A stretch of DNA of 64,000 bases from Rhizobium skierniewicense (GTDB lineage: Bacteria; Pseudomonadota; Alphaproteobacteria; Rhizobiales; Rhizobiaceae): positions 310,001 through 374,000 of the forward strand of contig NZ_JACIDV010000002.1 in NCBI RefSeq assembly GCF_014196515.1. Reading direction: 5' to 3'. The notes beneath the pieces were generated by a model. It saw only the letters and a list, made by a program, of their open reading frames with translations, had not been told where the DNA came from and did not search any database. Below are positions 8,252-17,093 of this stretch, in pieces. How positions within the stretch are numbered: position 1 is the stretch's first letter; each line of letters opens with the position of its first letter. The translations under genes were made by a program, and so were the position numbers.

Positions 8252-9409
8252 TCACAGCAGCGACAATTGCACGCCTGCACCTCCAGGCGCGATAAACAGA
8301 TCGTCGCGAAGATGAAGGCCTCGGCGGATGAGCCCAAGCCTCTTTGTCGTCATTTCGAAACGGCGACCAATTTGCCAGGCATACGGACCGGCGCCCTTCA
8401 TCCGTTTGCCGAATTCCGCGTCATAATCCTTGCCGTCGCGCATGGAGCGCACCAGGGACATAACGTGCTGGTAGCGATGCGGATAGTTGCGCAGCAGCCA
8501 TTCGCGAAACAGGGGGCTGACCTCCAGCGGCAGCCGCAGCAATACGTACGACGCCTCCGTTGCTCCCGCCGCCTTTCCAGCTTCCAGCACCCGTTCGATT
8601 TCGTGATCGTTCAACGCTGGAATGACCGGCGCCATCATGACAGCGGTCGGTATTCCCGCATCCGTCAGCGTCTTGATCGCTTCCAGCCGCTTGGTGGGCG
8701 TAGAGGCACGAGGCTCCATACTGCGGGCAAGCTTGCGGTCCAGCGTCGTTACGGAAATGCCGACCTTCACCAGCCCTTTTGCAGCCATCGGGGCAAGGAT
8801 ATCGATATCGCGTGTAATAAGGCCGGATTTAGTGACAATGGCGACCGGATGATCAGCCTTTGCCAACACCTCGAGGATCTGCCGCATGATGCGCCATTCC
8901 CGCTCGATGGGCTGGTAAGGATCGGTGTTGGTGCCGATGGCAATGACACGCGCCTTGTATCCCGGTTTGGCAAGTTCCCGTTCCAGAAGCTTTGCGGCAT
9001 CCGGTTTGGCAAACAGCTTGGCCTCGAAATCCAGTCCAGCTGACAGGCCCATATAGCTGTGACTGGGTCTTGCAAAACAATAGATGCAGCCATGTTCGCA
9101 CCCTCGATAGGGATTGATAGACCGGTCGAAGGGAATGTCCGGCGAATCATTGCGGGTAATGATCGTGCGCGGTTTCTCCACCTGCACCTCAGTGCGAAAC
9201 TCGGGCAGATCCTCTATGATCTGCCAGCCATCATCGACGGCTTCATGCTGAAGGGTCTCGAAACGCCCACCGGGATTGATGCCCGCTCCACGCCCGCGCC
9301 GACGATCGATCTCGATCCGAAGACCGGATGCATCGGCCAGCGCATTGGCAATATCTGGCGTATGACCCGGCTGGAATGCAGCCTGCCCGGAAAGCACATG
9401 TTGTCTCAT
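8252..9409 (-). CDS. Radical SAM protein, SplB-like (PA0069 family)
   Basis: The 385-residue protein carries a CX3CX2C cluster in RGCEHGCIYCFARPSH, which binds the 4Fe-4S cluster that splits S-adenosylmethionine. Its overall pattern, including GTNTDPYQPIEREWRIMRQ and VGISVTTLDRKLARSMEPR, matches the COG1533 group related to spore photoproduct lyase, often labelled DNA repair photolyase; the true reaction is not known. ATG 9409 is preferred over ATG 9430 because AGGAG lies 7 nt before it. A perfect GAAC-N7-GAAC sequence lies 64 nt upstream, which suggests SOS control. The disrupted small gene and rnhB follow on the same strand. Confidence 0.88.
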   Translation of the reverse strand: MRQHVLSGQAAFQPGHTPDIANALADASGLRIEIDRRRGRGAGINPGGRFETLQHEAVDDGWQIIEDLPEFRTEVQVEKPRTIITRNDSPDIPFDRSINPYRGCEHGCIYCFARPSHSYMGLSAGLDFEAKLFAKPDAAKLLERELAKPGYKARVIAIGTNTDPYQPIEREWRIMRQILEVLAKADHPVAIVTKSGLITRDIDILAPMAAKGLVKVGISVTTLDRKLARSMEPRASTPTKRLEAIKTLTDAGIPTAVMMAPVIPALNDHEIERVLEAGKAAGATEASYVLLRLPLEVSPLFREWLLRNYPHRYQHVMSLVRSMRDGKDYDAEFGKRMKGAGPYAWQIGRRFEMTTKRLGLIRRGLHLRDDLFIAPGGAGVQLSLL

Positions 9410-9472
9410 CTGGATGCTCCTGACCGGCATGAACCGGCTGTGTGGATGTCTCGATTCTTAAATTAAAAATGA

Positions 9473-9487
9473 GAACAAGACAAGAAC
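9473..9487 (-). promoter_or_regulatory. LexA-type SOS box upstream of the radical SAM gene
   Basis: The + strand reads GAACAAGACAAGAAC, exactly GAAC-N7-GAAC; read on the minus strand it is GTTC-N7-GTTC, the box bound by alphaproteobacterial LexA. It overlaps a possible -35 (TTGTCT) of the minus-strand gene, with TAAGAA 17 nt further on. The divergent glycosyltransferase-like gene starts 112 nt away on the other side. Confidence 0.7.
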
Positions 9488-9599
9488 AAAATGCAAAAAC
9501 ACGCGATAGCTATTTCTTTTGCATTGCGGTAGGAATCCCATCGATGAAATATTGTAGCGGCGCGGGTTTTTGTGTTTATTGCCCCCTCGGGGATCACAT

Positions 9600-10118
9600 A
9601 TGTTGACAGTCATCATGGAATGCCGGGATCAGGAGCCTGAGCTTGCTCACACTCTCGCGACGCTCGTCTCGGGCGCGGTTGAGGGGCTGGTCAGTGACGT
9701 CATCATATTAGATCACGCCTCCAGCGACGGATCGTCGCGTGTGGCCGAGGCCGCAGGCTGCCGCTTTCATACGGAATGGGACATCAAGGATATCATTGCC
9801 TCGGCGCGGGGCGAGTGGATTTTGATGATGGAGCCGGGTAGCCGCCCGCAAAGCGGCTGGATCGCCGATGTCAGCGAATACATGGCGCTGAGCAAGCTGC
9901 CTGCGCGCTTTGCGCCTTCGCGTCATTACCGCCCATCCCTTTTGTCGCGCTTCATCCAGCGCAGACCGCCGCTGGAATATGGCCTGTTGTTGGGGAAGCC
10001 CGAAGCACTGTCGATTGCCAAGTCCGGCATGCGGCTCGACCATTTCCCCAAATCACAGAAAACCCGTCGCCTCAGCGCCGAACTGATTCCCTCATGGGTG
10101 CTGCGCTCCGCCCGGTAG
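9600..10118 (+). CDS. Glycosyltransferase family 2-like protein
   Basis: The 172-residue protein opens with LTVIMECRDQEPELAHTLATL and continues with VIILDHASSDGSSRVAEAAG and ARGEWILMMEPGSRP, the fold-start pattern of GT-A glycosyltransferases (nucleotide-binding strand, then an Asp-rich segment). It is shorter than a full GT2 enzyme and lacks an evident acceptor domain or membrane helix, so enzyme activity is unproven. ATG 9600 follows GGGGA in a clear ribosome site. It is convergent with moaB, with only 6 nt between the stops. No biosynthetic cluster surrounds it. Its target sugar or acceptor cannot be inferred. Confidence 0.65.
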   Translation: MLTVIMECRDQEPELAHTLATLVSGAVEGLVSDVIILDHASSDGSSRVAEAAGCRFHTEWDIKDIIASARGEWILMMEPGSRPQSGWIADVSEYMALSKLPARFAPSRHYRPSLLSRFIQRRPPLEYGLLLGKPEALSIAKSGMRLDHFPKSQKTRRLSAELIPSWVLRSAR

Positions 10119-10124
10119 TCGGTC

Positions 10125-10664
10125 TCAAGCCTTACCGCGCTTCAGATGTTCGTCCAGACGCGGCATGATTTCCACGAAATTGCAGGGCATGTGGCGGTAA
10201 TCCAGTTGCGCTTTCAAAATTCCATCCCACGCATCCTTGCATGCACCTGGAGAACCGGGCAGTACGAAAATGAAGGTGGAATTCGCCAATCCCGCTGTCG
10301 CGCGCGATTGGATGGTGGATGTGTTGATCTTGTCATAGGAAATGCGGTGAAACACGGCTGAAAAGCCATCCATCCGCTTTTCGAACATCGGCTCCAGCGC
10401 TTCTGGGGTGACGTCACGTCCGGTAAAGCCTGTACCGCCGGTGGTAATGACCACGTCGATCTCATCGGATAGCGTCCAGCGTCGTACCTGCGCCTCTATA
10501 GCGGCCTTGTCATCCGCGACGATGGCACGGTCCACAAGGACATGCCCGGCCTCTGCAATGCGGGCAACCAGTGTATCGCCTGATCGGTCGTCTGCTAGGG
10601 TACGGGTATCGGATACGGTCAGAACCGCGATGCCGATGGGAATAAACGCGCGTTCAACAGTCAT
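10125..10664 (-). CDS. moaB: Molybdenum cofactor biosynthesis protein B
   Basis: MoaB-type proteins belong to the MogA/MoeA domain family that handles molybdopterin. The 179-residue sequence has the nucleotide/pterin-binding pattern VLTVSDTRTLADDRSGDTL at the start, VVITTGGTGFTGRDVTPEAL in the middle and IFVLPGSPGACKDAWDGIL near the end. Its ATG (10662-10664) overlaps the TGA of ispE (10661-10663), so translation is likely coupled, though the two pathways are unrelated. Family MoaB and MogA are close; the length and ending favour MoaB. No other moa gene is in the window. Confidence 0.92.
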   Translation of the reverse strand: MTVERAFIPIGIAVLTVSDTRTLADDRSGDTLVARIAEAGHVLVDRAIVADDKAAIEAQVRRWTLSDEIDVVITTGGTGFTGRDVTPEALEPMFEKRMDGFSAVFHRISYDKINTSTIQSRATAGLANSTFIFVLPGSPGACKDAWDGILKAQLDYRHMPCNFVEIMPRLDEHLKRGKA

Positions 10665-11551
10665 CTCGCAGGTCCGCCTATGGTTTTCGTTGCCTGAACA
10701 TACCAGTCTGGACGCTGCCGGCGAAGCTGATCAGCGGCAGATTTGGCGTCTTCGATTGTTTTAAAAATCCCGAAACAGGTGGCGCCGGAACCGGACATAC
10801 GAACGAGCTGAGCGCCTGCTTTACGCAGCAAATCGCACACGTCATCAATGTCGGGAAGAATTTTGCGTGCAGGTATCTCAAGATCGTTGCGACTTTTGGT
10901 GAGGAAAGGCATCCACGTATTGTCATCTCTGTGTTCAAGCGGGGGATTTGTCTTGCTCTTCAGACGCTTGAACACCTCCGGCGTGGAGACCCCCTTCAGT
11001 GGATTGGCAAGAACCAGCGGTATGACCGGCATGTCATCGATAGTGCTGATGTCTTCACCAATTCCGCGAGCGATCAAGGGTTGGCGGGCCAGGCACATCG
11101 GCACGTCTGCCCCGAGTTTCAGCCCAATCTCCGCGAGCTCCGCGTCTGCAATGTCGATGTTCCAGTGACGGCGAAGCCCTCGTAAGGTCGCTGCCGCATC
11201 TGCGGAACCTCCACCAATGCCGGAGGACACTGGAAGGTTTTTTTCGAGGTGAATAGCAACCGGTCGGGCACGCGCTCCAGCGGCTTCGCGCAACAGGTCG
11301 CGTGCCTTCAAAACGAGATTTTCTTTGGTAGTCGCTTGTCGAAGCACATCGGCGAAAGAGCCTGAGATGGAAAACCCATCCCCTGGCGCGTCGTGAATAC
11401 GAATGACGTCGCCCGCTTCGGTAAAGGTCACCAGCGTATCCAGCAGATGATACCCATCGGTCCGCTGGCCCGTCACATGTAAGGCAAGATTGATCTTGGC
11501 AGGAGCGGCTTCCGTTGTTTCGACCGCTCCCACAGGCTTATGCGAAAACAT
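10661..11551 (-). CDS. ispE: 4-diphosphocytidyl-2-C-methyl-D-erythritol kinase
   Basis: IspE phosphorylates CDP-methylerythritol with ATP in the MEP route to isoprenoids. The 296-residue protein is a GHMP kinase: APAKINLALHVTGQRTDGYH at residues 17-36 with the Lys of the active site, and the ATP loop PVSSGIGGGSADAAATL near 110. The end has RMSGSGATCFGIF. It starts 6 nt after the TPR gene and overlaps moaB, making a three-gene minus-strand unit. dxs, another MEP gene, lies at 51-53 kb, so the pathway is not clustered. Confidence 0.96.
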   Translation of the reverse strand: MFSHKPVGAVETTEAAPAKINLALHVTGQRTDGYHLLDTLVTFTEAGDVIRIHDAPGDGFSISGSFADVLRQATTKENLVLKARDLLREAAGARARPVAIHLEKNLPVSSGIGGGSADAAATLRGLRRHWNIDIADAELAEIGLKLGADVPMCLARQPLIARGIGEDISTIDDMPVIPLVLANPLKGVSTPEVFKRLKSKTNPPLEHRDDNTWMPFLTKSRNDLEIPARKILPDIDDVCDLLRKAGAQLVRMSGSGATCFGIFKTIEDAKSAADQLRRQRPDWYVQATKTIGGPAR

Positions 11552-11557
11552 TATGCA

Positions 11558-13396
11558 TCAGGACTTCTTGTCCGGGGCAGGGGCTGGCGCGACAGGTGGC
11601 TGCGGCGTTGGTTGATCCTTCTTGGCAGTGTTCTGCGCATCCTTTTCCAGAGGCGGCAGGCCATTCGCGATCTTTTCCTTCACCTTGGCCTTATCGACAT
11701 CGTCGCTTTCACCAATCAGCGCGCGGTTCCACTGGTAGACGGCCTCGATCTTGCGGCCGACGCGCCAATAGGCGTCGCCCAGATGGTCGTTGATGGTCGG
11801 GTCGCCGGCGCGCAACTCGATGGCGCGTTCCAACTCCGTCACCGCCTCATCGAAAGCACCAAGGCGGAAGTGCGCCCAGCCAAGCGAATCGACGATGTAG
11901 CCGTCATTCGGGCGCAACTCTACCGCACGACGGATCATGTCGATGCCTTGATCGAGGTTCATATTCTTGTCCACCCAGGAATAGCCCAGATAGTTCAGAA
12001 CCTGCGGCTGGTCCGGGTTCAGCTCCAGCGCCCGCTTGAAGTCTGGCTCTGCCTTGTCCCACTGCTTCAGGCGCTCATAGGCAATGGCGCGCTGGAAAAA
12101 GATGGTCCAGTCAGTCTTCTTCGGCACCGCACCGATGACTTCAACAGCCTTGTCGTAATTGGCCGCCATCGCCGCGTAATCCTTCGCATCGGACAGGACA
12201 GAGCCATAGGCGAGATAGGAACGGATATCGGACGGATCGGATTCCAGAAGGGATTTGAGATGCTTGCGCGCCTCTTCCACCTTGTCCGTCTGTGCCAGCG
12301 TCAGACCCAACTGCAGTTCCGAGATACGGTGCATCGGCGAATCGGTTGGAACCTCGCGATAGAAAGCGATTGCACGGTCAGGCTGCTTCTGCGCTTCTGC
12401 GAGCCCGCCCAGAAGAATCAGCGTATCGGCGCTTTTCGGGTCTAGCGCACGGGATGTCTGGAGATAAAGCGTGACGATTTCTTCCGCACCCTCGCGGTTC
12501 AATGCACCGGCGATGGAGAACATGACGGCCGCCGCACCCTCGACGGGCGTCTGCACCTGCTGCTCGGGCTTCTCACCCTTCTCGATGCTCTGGCGCAAGG
12601 CCTTCAGCGGCGCATAGTTCGGCGCGAACGTGTCTCCCACAGAGATCGTGTCGAGAGCTTTCTGCTTATTGCCGGCATTGGCTTCCAGCCGCGCGAGCGC
12701 CATCACGGCGCGCATATAGGTGTCGGTCGCTGTGGCACCGCCTTCACGGTCGGTCACGGCGTCGTTCAGGCTCTTGCGGGCCGCGTCCGTGTTGCCATTT
12801 ACCAGCGCGATCGCACCGGCATGGTATTTCTGGAAGATCGAGATCCAGCCGGGCCCCTTCATGCCATTCACGAGAGCCAGGGCTTCCTTGCCCTTGCCCG
12901 CACCGGCGCGCGCCCAGGCGGTCAACAGCGTGTTGACCATACGGTCCAGATCGTTCGGGCCAGTGTATTTCAGGATTTTTTCCGCGCTGGAAAATTCCTT
13001 GTGCTTGATAGCGGCCAGCGCCCGAATGATGGTCGTCACACGCTCGACGGACGAATCCGACTTCAAGCTGTCGGCAATTTTCGCACCCGCCTCGAAATCA
13101 CCACTGAGCAACTGCGCAATCATCAGGCGCTGGCGGATTTCAACGTTGGCCGTGTCGAAATCCAGGGCTTTCTGATAAAGCGTGATGGCGGTCGCGTAAT
13201 CCTGATCCACATCAGCCGTGCGGGCTGCCAGAAACGCGCCAGAGAATGTGTTCACCTTTGCAGGGTCGAACGTAACTGTTTCAGCGGCCTTGTCTGCCGG
13301 CGTCGTCTCGGCAAAAGCGGTGGAGCCTGCACCAAGAGAAAGGACGGCAATAAACGCCGCGCCGCAGAGAAGACGAAATGCTGGTTTGCGCCGCAT
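11558..13396 (-). CDS. Secreted tetratricopeptide-repeat protein
   Basis: The protein has a clear signal peptide (MRRKPAFRLLCGAAFIAVLS, then GAGSTAFA), so it should be exported to the periplasm or outer membrane. Most of the 612 residues are TPR-type helical pairs; examples are AITLYQKALDFDTANVEIRQ near the start and PDFKRALELNPDQPQVLNYL and AVELRPNDGYIVDSLGWAHF in the last third. The tail is rich in Pro, Ala and Lys. TPR arrays bind other proteins, so a scaffold or assembly role is likely, but the partner is unknown. The start at 13396 is set by the signal peptide and AAGG upstream; longer in-frame starts exist up to 13621 but add non-conserved sequence. ispE follows after 6 nt. Confidence 0.85.
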   Translation of the reverse strand: MRRKPAFRLLCGAAFIAVLSLGAGSTAFAETTPADKAAETVTFDPAKVNTFSGAFLAARTADVDQDYATAITLYQKALDFDTANVEIRQRLMIAQLLSGDFEAGAKIADSLKSDSSVERVTTIIRALAAIKHKEFSSAEKILKYTGPNDLDRMVNTLLTAWARAGAGKGKEALALVNGMKGPGWISIFQKYHAGAIALVNGNTDAARKSLNDAVTDREGGATATDTYMRAVMALARLEANAGNKQKALDTISVGDTFAPNYAPLKALRQSIEKGEKPEQQVQTPVEGAAAVMFSIAGALNREGAEEIVTLYLQTSRALDPKSADTLILLGGLAEAQKQPDRAIAFYREVPTDSPMHRISELQLGLTLAQTDKVEEARKHLKSLLESDPSDIRSYLAYGSVLSDAKDYAAMAANYDKAVEVIGAVPKKTDWTIFFQRAIAYERLKQWDKAEPDFKRALELNPDQPQVLNYLGYSWVDKNMNLDQGIDMIRRAVELRPNDGYIVDSLGWAHFRLGAFDEAVTELERAIELRAGDPTINDHLGDAYWRVGRKIEAVYQWNRALIGESDDVDKAKVKEKIANGLPPLEKDAQNTAKKDQPTPQPPVAPAPAPDKKS

Positions 13397-13502
13397 GAAG
13401 GAACCTTTGCTTTTGTGCATATGCACCGAAAAATCAGTTTCCCGCCTTACAGTTCGGGGCAAATCCATTGCACCGGAACGCTGTAATGCTTGAATTGAGC
13501 TA

Positions 13503-13534
13503 GATTGCCTGGATCGAAAACGATTCAGGCAATC
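13503..13534. other. Strong intergenic hairpin between polyprenyl synthase and TPR gene
   Basis: GATTGCCTGGATCG and CGATTCAGGCAATC form a 14-bp stem with one mismatch around an AAAA loop. No T run follows on either strand, so it is not a standard terminator. The rest of the 270-bp gap 13397-13666 shows no gene. Confidence 0.6.
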
Positions 13535-13666
13535 ACATATCAGGTCACGATAGAATGGCTTTTTTGGAGCAAGCCTGCAAGAAATTCCACCCATGATTTC
13601 CGTATTGTGACATGTCGACATCGCAGAAACGCAGCGGATAGGGTCCGCGATGCGCCGAAAACCGTC

Positions 13667-14683
13667 TCAGTTTACGCGCTCGATGCAGAAGTCGATCACT
13701 TCCATCAGGGCTTTCTTCCACGGGCTTTGCGGCAGCGGCGCCAGTGCATCGCGGGCAATGGTGCCATAGTGGTTGGCGCGGCTGATGGTGTCGACCAGAC
13801 CGTTGTATTTCTTGATCAGGCCGAGCGCCTTTTCCAGATTTTCATCCGTGCTTTCGCCCTGCTCGATCGCGCGTTTCCAGAATTCGCGCTCCTCTTCCGT
13901 ACCGCGGCGATAGGACAGAATCACGGGCAGCGTAATCTTGCCTTCGCGGAAGTCGTCACCGGTGTTTTTGCCCAGATCAGCGGCTTTGCCACCGTAATCC
14001 AGGACGTCGTCCACCAGCTGGAAGGCAAGACCGAGGTTCATCCCGTAAGATTTCAGCGCACTGCGGGTCGCCTTGTCGGTCTTGGCAACGATTGGCCCCA
14101 CTTCGGCTGCTGCAGCGAAAAGAGCGGCGGTCTTGGCGCGGATGACCTGAAGGTAATCGTCCTCGGTCGTTTCCATGTTCTTGGCAACGGAAAGCTGAAG
14201 AACCTCGCCTTCTGCAATGACGGAAGCGGCGGTCGACAGCACGTCCAGCGCATCCAGCGAGCCGACATCCACCATCATGCGGAAGGCCTGGCCGAGAAGG
14301 AAATCACCGACCAGCACGCTGGCCTGATTGCCCCAGATGGTGCGGGCGGTGGATTTACCGCGGCGCAGATCGCTCTCGTCTACAACGTCGTCATGCAAAA
14401 GCGTGGCCGTATGCATGAACTCCACGCTGGTCGCCAGCTTGATATGGTGGTCGCCCTGATAGTTGAACATGGCGGCAGAGGCGAGCGTCAGCATCGGCCG
14501 AAGGCGCTTTCCACCCGACGAGATCAGGTGGTTGGCCACTTCGGGTATCATCTGGACATCGGAACCCGCTTTGGAGAGGATAAGCTGGTTGACCCTTTCC
14601 ATATCTGGACGGGTCAGGTCGACAAGCGGCTTGACGGATGCGAGTTTGTTTTTGCTTTCTTCAAGCGGTATGACGACGCCCAA
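13667..14683 (-). CDS. Long-chain polyprenyl diphosphate synthase (quinone side chain)
   Basis: This enzyme extends allylic diphosphates with isopentenyl diphosphate to make the side chain of ubiquinone. Both Asp-rich motifs are seen: LLHDDVVDESDLRRG (first, DDxxD) and LAFQLVDDVLDYGGKAAD (second). The residue pattern before the first motif, with small residues and Ala, fits long products; rhizobia use Q10, so decaprenyl is likely. The start is the unusual TTG at 14683, chosen because AGGAG lies 9 nt before it and it gives 338 residues; a longer TTG start at 14743 lacks a ribosome site. The product feeds UbiA, encoded at 33 kb. Confidence 0.9.
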   Translation of the reverse strand: MGVVIPLEESKNKLASVKPLVDLTRPDMERVNQLILSKAGSDVQMIPEVANHLISSGGKRLRPMLTLASAAMFNYQGDHHIKLATSVEFMHTATLLHDDVVDESDLRRGKSTARTIWGNQASVLVGDFLLGQAFRMMVDVGSLDALDVLSTAASVIAEGEVLQLSVAKNMETTEDDYLQVIRAKTAALFAAAAEVGPIVAKTDKATRSALKSYGMNLGLAFQLVDDVLDYGGKAADLGKNTGDDFREGKITLPVILSYRRGTEEEREFWKRAIEQGESTDENLEKALGLIKKYNGLVDTISRANHYGTIARDALAPLPQSPWKKALMEVIDFCIERVN

Positions 14684-14799
14684 CGGACCGGACTCCTGTT
14701 CGATATTGGCGCCGACAATAGAAAGCGGCGGTGCAAGCGGCAAGGGGCGAATTGTCTCACACCGTTCAAAAAGATGGTATTTGGGGTGGAAACTGACCT

Positions 14800-15030
14800 A
14801 TGCGTGAACTGATCCGTACAAACGACGCCGTTCTCTTGTCCTTTGCACAGAGCCTGATGAAGGATGCGGGCATTCATAGCCTCATTGCCGACCAGGGAAT
14901 GAGCATTCTTGAAGGTTCACTCGGGCTTCTGCCGCGTCGCTTCCTGGTGGAGGAGGATCGCGGAGACGAGGCGCGTCGTATCCTGATCGATGCCGGGCTG
15001 GCAGACGAGCTCCGCGAAGACACGGTCTGA
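14800..15030 (+). CDS. DUF2007-type small protein
   Basis: The 76-residue protein contains LIRTNDAVLLSFAQSLMKDA, then GIHSLIADQGMSILEGSLG and RRFLVEEDRGDEARRILIDA. This is the pattern of DUF2007 (putative signal-transducing or binding domains). Function is unknown. It starts 56 nt from the divergent polyprenyl synthase frame and ends 6 nt before the methyltransferase, so it is probably co-transcribed with that gene. GGTGGA precedes ATG 14800. Confidence 0.8.
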   Translation: MRELIRTNDAVLLSFAQSLMKDAGIHSLIADQGMSILEGSLGLLPRRFLVEEDRGDEARRILIDAGLADELREDTV

Positions 15031-15036
15031 AACCCA

Positions 15037-15852
15037 ATGGCACCCGACGTTTCCGAAACAGTCGATGCGTTTCATCGCGGTCGCTTTCAAATATTGCAGC
15101 CAAAGGGCAGGGGCCACAGGGCGGGGATGGATGCCATGCTGCTTGCTTCGCTGGTGGCGGACGATAGTGCCTGTCGCGTCGCCGATCTTGGTGCCGGTGC
15201 CGGCGCCGCGGGTATGGCGGTGGCATCGCGTCTGGAAAAGGTTGACGTGACACTCTTCGAGCTATCTCCGGAAATGGTGGATTTTGCGCAACGCAGCCTG
15301 CGACTTCCAGCGAACGCCGCCTTGGCCAAACGTATCTGCGTAAAACAGGCAGATGTCACCTTGCGTGCCGATGTCCGAAGAGACGCCGGTTTGCTCGACA
15401 ATCATTTCCATCACGTCATCATGAACCCGCCCTATAACGACGCTGGTGACCGAAAGACGCCAGACGCGCTGAAAGCCGCCGCCCATGCCATGACGGAGGA
15501 TCTCTTCGAACATTGGCTGAGAACCGCCGCCGCCATTATGATTCCCGGCGGCCAATTGTCTCTCATCGCCCGTCCTCAATCGATAGCCGACATCATCGCG
15601 GCCTGCGGTCGTCGCTTCGGCGGCCTGGAAATTACCCTGATCCATCCGCGTGCGGGCGAAGACGCGGTGCGGATGCTCGTCACCGCCATCAAAGGATCGC
15701 GAGCCCGCCTGACCTTCCGAGCGCCGCTGACGATGCACGAAAACGACAGCAACGCATTTTTGCCGCTGGTGGACGATTTGAGCAACGGGCGGGTTGGGTA
15801 TAAGCGCAAGGATGGAACCACAGCAGACAACAGGCCGCGACCCTCATCCTGA
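15037..15852 (+). CDS. TrmN6-like N6-adenine methyltransferase
   Basis: The 271-residue protein has a class I SAM fold: VADLGAGAGAAGMAVASRL near residue 50 binds SAM, and HHVIMNPPYNDAGD near 128 holds the NPPY motif of enzymes that methylate the exocyclic amine of adenine. The closest well-known family is TrmN6 (YfiC), which acts on A37 of tRNA-Val. The N-terminus keeps the PKGRGHRAGMDAMLLAS stretch of that family. It follows the DUF2007 gene by 6 nt. The rRNA or protein N-methyltransferase families with NPPY are less likely given the early segment. Confidence 0.82.
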   Translation: MAPDVSETVDAFHRGRFQILQPKGRGHRAGMDAMLLASLVADDSACRVADLGAGAGAAGMAVASRLEKVDVTLFELSPEMVDFAQRSLRLPANAALAKRICVKQADVTLRADVRRDAGLLDNHFHHVIMNPPYNDAGDRKTPDALKAAAHAMTEDLFEHWLRTAAAIMIPGGQLSLIARPQSIADIIAACGRRFGGLEITLIHPRAGEDAVRMLVTAIKGSRARLTFRAPLTMHENDSNAFLPLVDDLSNGRVGYKRKDGTTADNRPRPSS

Positions 15853-16008
15853 GAGCCAAGACGAAGCCGGAGCCTCGATAGAGGGGACAGACAAGAGGTC
15901 GTACAAGGGCAGACCCCAGCCGCGCTTCACCAAATTATCACCACCTCGCCATTGTCTTTGCCCCCGCCATACCCACATCGGTCCCACAGGAATGACGATG
16001 AGGATGAA

Positions 16009-16866
16009 ATGGCTGGATTTTTGAAGCGACTGGTGCCGAAGCGTTTCCGCAAGACGGAACTGGTGATTCCCGTGGTGCGCATGCACGGCGCCATCATGGC
16101 AGGCGGCAGTCAGTTTCGTCCGGCGCTCAATCTGGCGTCTTATGCACCGCTTCTAGACAAGGCGTTTGCGATGAAAGAGGCGCCCGCCGTTGCGATCACG
16201 CTGAATTCCCCTGGCGGCTCGCCAGTCCAGTCGCGGATGATCTACAACCGGATCCGCCAGTTGGCCGAGGAAAAGAACAAGAAAGTTCTGATCTTCGTAG
16301 AGGATGTCGCAGCATCCGGCGGCTACATGATCGCCTTGGCGGGCGATGAAATCATTGCCGACCCCACCTCTATCGTCGGCTCCATCGGTGTCGTTTCCGG
16401 CGGCTTCGGCTTTCCGGAAATGCTGAAAAAGATCGGCGTGGAACGGCGCGTCTATACGGCCGGTCAGAATAAGGCGATTCTTGATCCGTTCCAGCCCGAA
16501 AAAGAAGGCGATATCGAGTATCTGAAGTCGCTTCAGCTCGAAATCCATCAGGTTTTCATCGATATGGTGAAAATGCGTCGCGGTTCGAAGCTGAAGGAAG
16601 ATCCTGCTATTTTTTCCGGCCTGTTCTGGACAGGCATGCGTGGCCTCGACCTCGGTCTCATCGATGGTTTGGGCGATATGCGCGACGTCCTGCGCCGACG
16701 TTACGGGGACAAGGTCAAGCTACAGCTGGTCAGCGGTGCGCGCAACGTCTTCGGCAAGAAACTGCCGGGTGTCGATCTTCACGCTCAGTCAATCGCCGCA
16801 TCGGCCGCCTCGGGGCTTGCGGAGGTGGCGGAAGAAAAGGCAATGTGGGCGCGTTACGGATTCTGA
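16009..16866 (+). CDS. S49-family serine peptidase (SppA-like, short form)
   Basis: The protein of 285 residues resembles the half-size SppA/SohB peptidases that cut signal peptides left in membranes. Ser103 in VAASGGYMIAL and Lys155 in AGQNKAILDPF match the Ser-Lys dyad, and ITLNSPGGSPVQSRMIYNRI gives the family core. No membrane helix is visible; the start is a basic, amphipathic stretch (AGFLKRLVPKRFRKTELV). ATG 16009 is chosen over earlier in-frame starts because GAGG lies just upstream. A small membrane protein gene follows after 14 nt and may be co-expressed. Confidence 0.9.
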   Translation: MAGFLKRLVPKRFRKTELVIPVVRMHGAIMAGGSQFRPALNLASYAPLLDKAFAMKEAPAVAITLNSPGGSPVQSRMIYNRIRQLAEEKNKKVLIFVEDVAASGGYMIALAGDEIIADPTSIVGSIGVVSGGFGFPEMLKKIGVERRVYTAGQNKAILDPFQPEKEGDIEYLKSLQLEIHQVFIDMVKMRRGSKLKEDPAIFSGLFWTGMRGLDLGLIDGLGDMRDVLRRRYGDKVKLQLVSGARNVFGKKLPGVDLHAQSIAASAASGLAEVAEEKAMWARYGF

Positions 16867-16880
16867 TGGACAAACGATAA

Positions 16881-17075
16881 ATGGCCCAATTAATCACGCT
16901 CGCCCTGCTCATGTTCGGGGCGATCATTCTTTACAAACGTTTCGTTGGCGATGCAAAAAAACTGTCCGAGAAAACCAAACGGCAGGAAAAAGAGCGCGAG
17001 ACGGGCGCAACAGGTACGTTGATCAAAGACCCCGCCACGGGGGAATACCGAGTGAAAAAGGAAGACGAGGTTTAA
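16881..17075 (+). CDS. Small single-span membrane protein, unknown function
   Basis: The 64-residue product has one hydrophobic helix (residues 3-18, QLITLALLMFGAIILYKR) and then a highly charged, Lys/Glu-rich tail with DPATGEYRVKKEDEV at the end. I do not know its function. It starts 14 nt after the S49 peptidase stop on the same strand, so a helper or substrate-linked role with that peptidase is possible but only inferred. Its codon use matches its neighbours, and the stop is 18 nt from the convergent DUF2207 gene. Confidence 0.72.
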   Translation: MAQLITLALLMFGAIILYKRFVGDAKKLSEKTKRQEKERETGATGTLIKDPATGEYRVKKEDEV

Positions 17076-17093
17076 CCCCTGTCGCAGAGGCGG

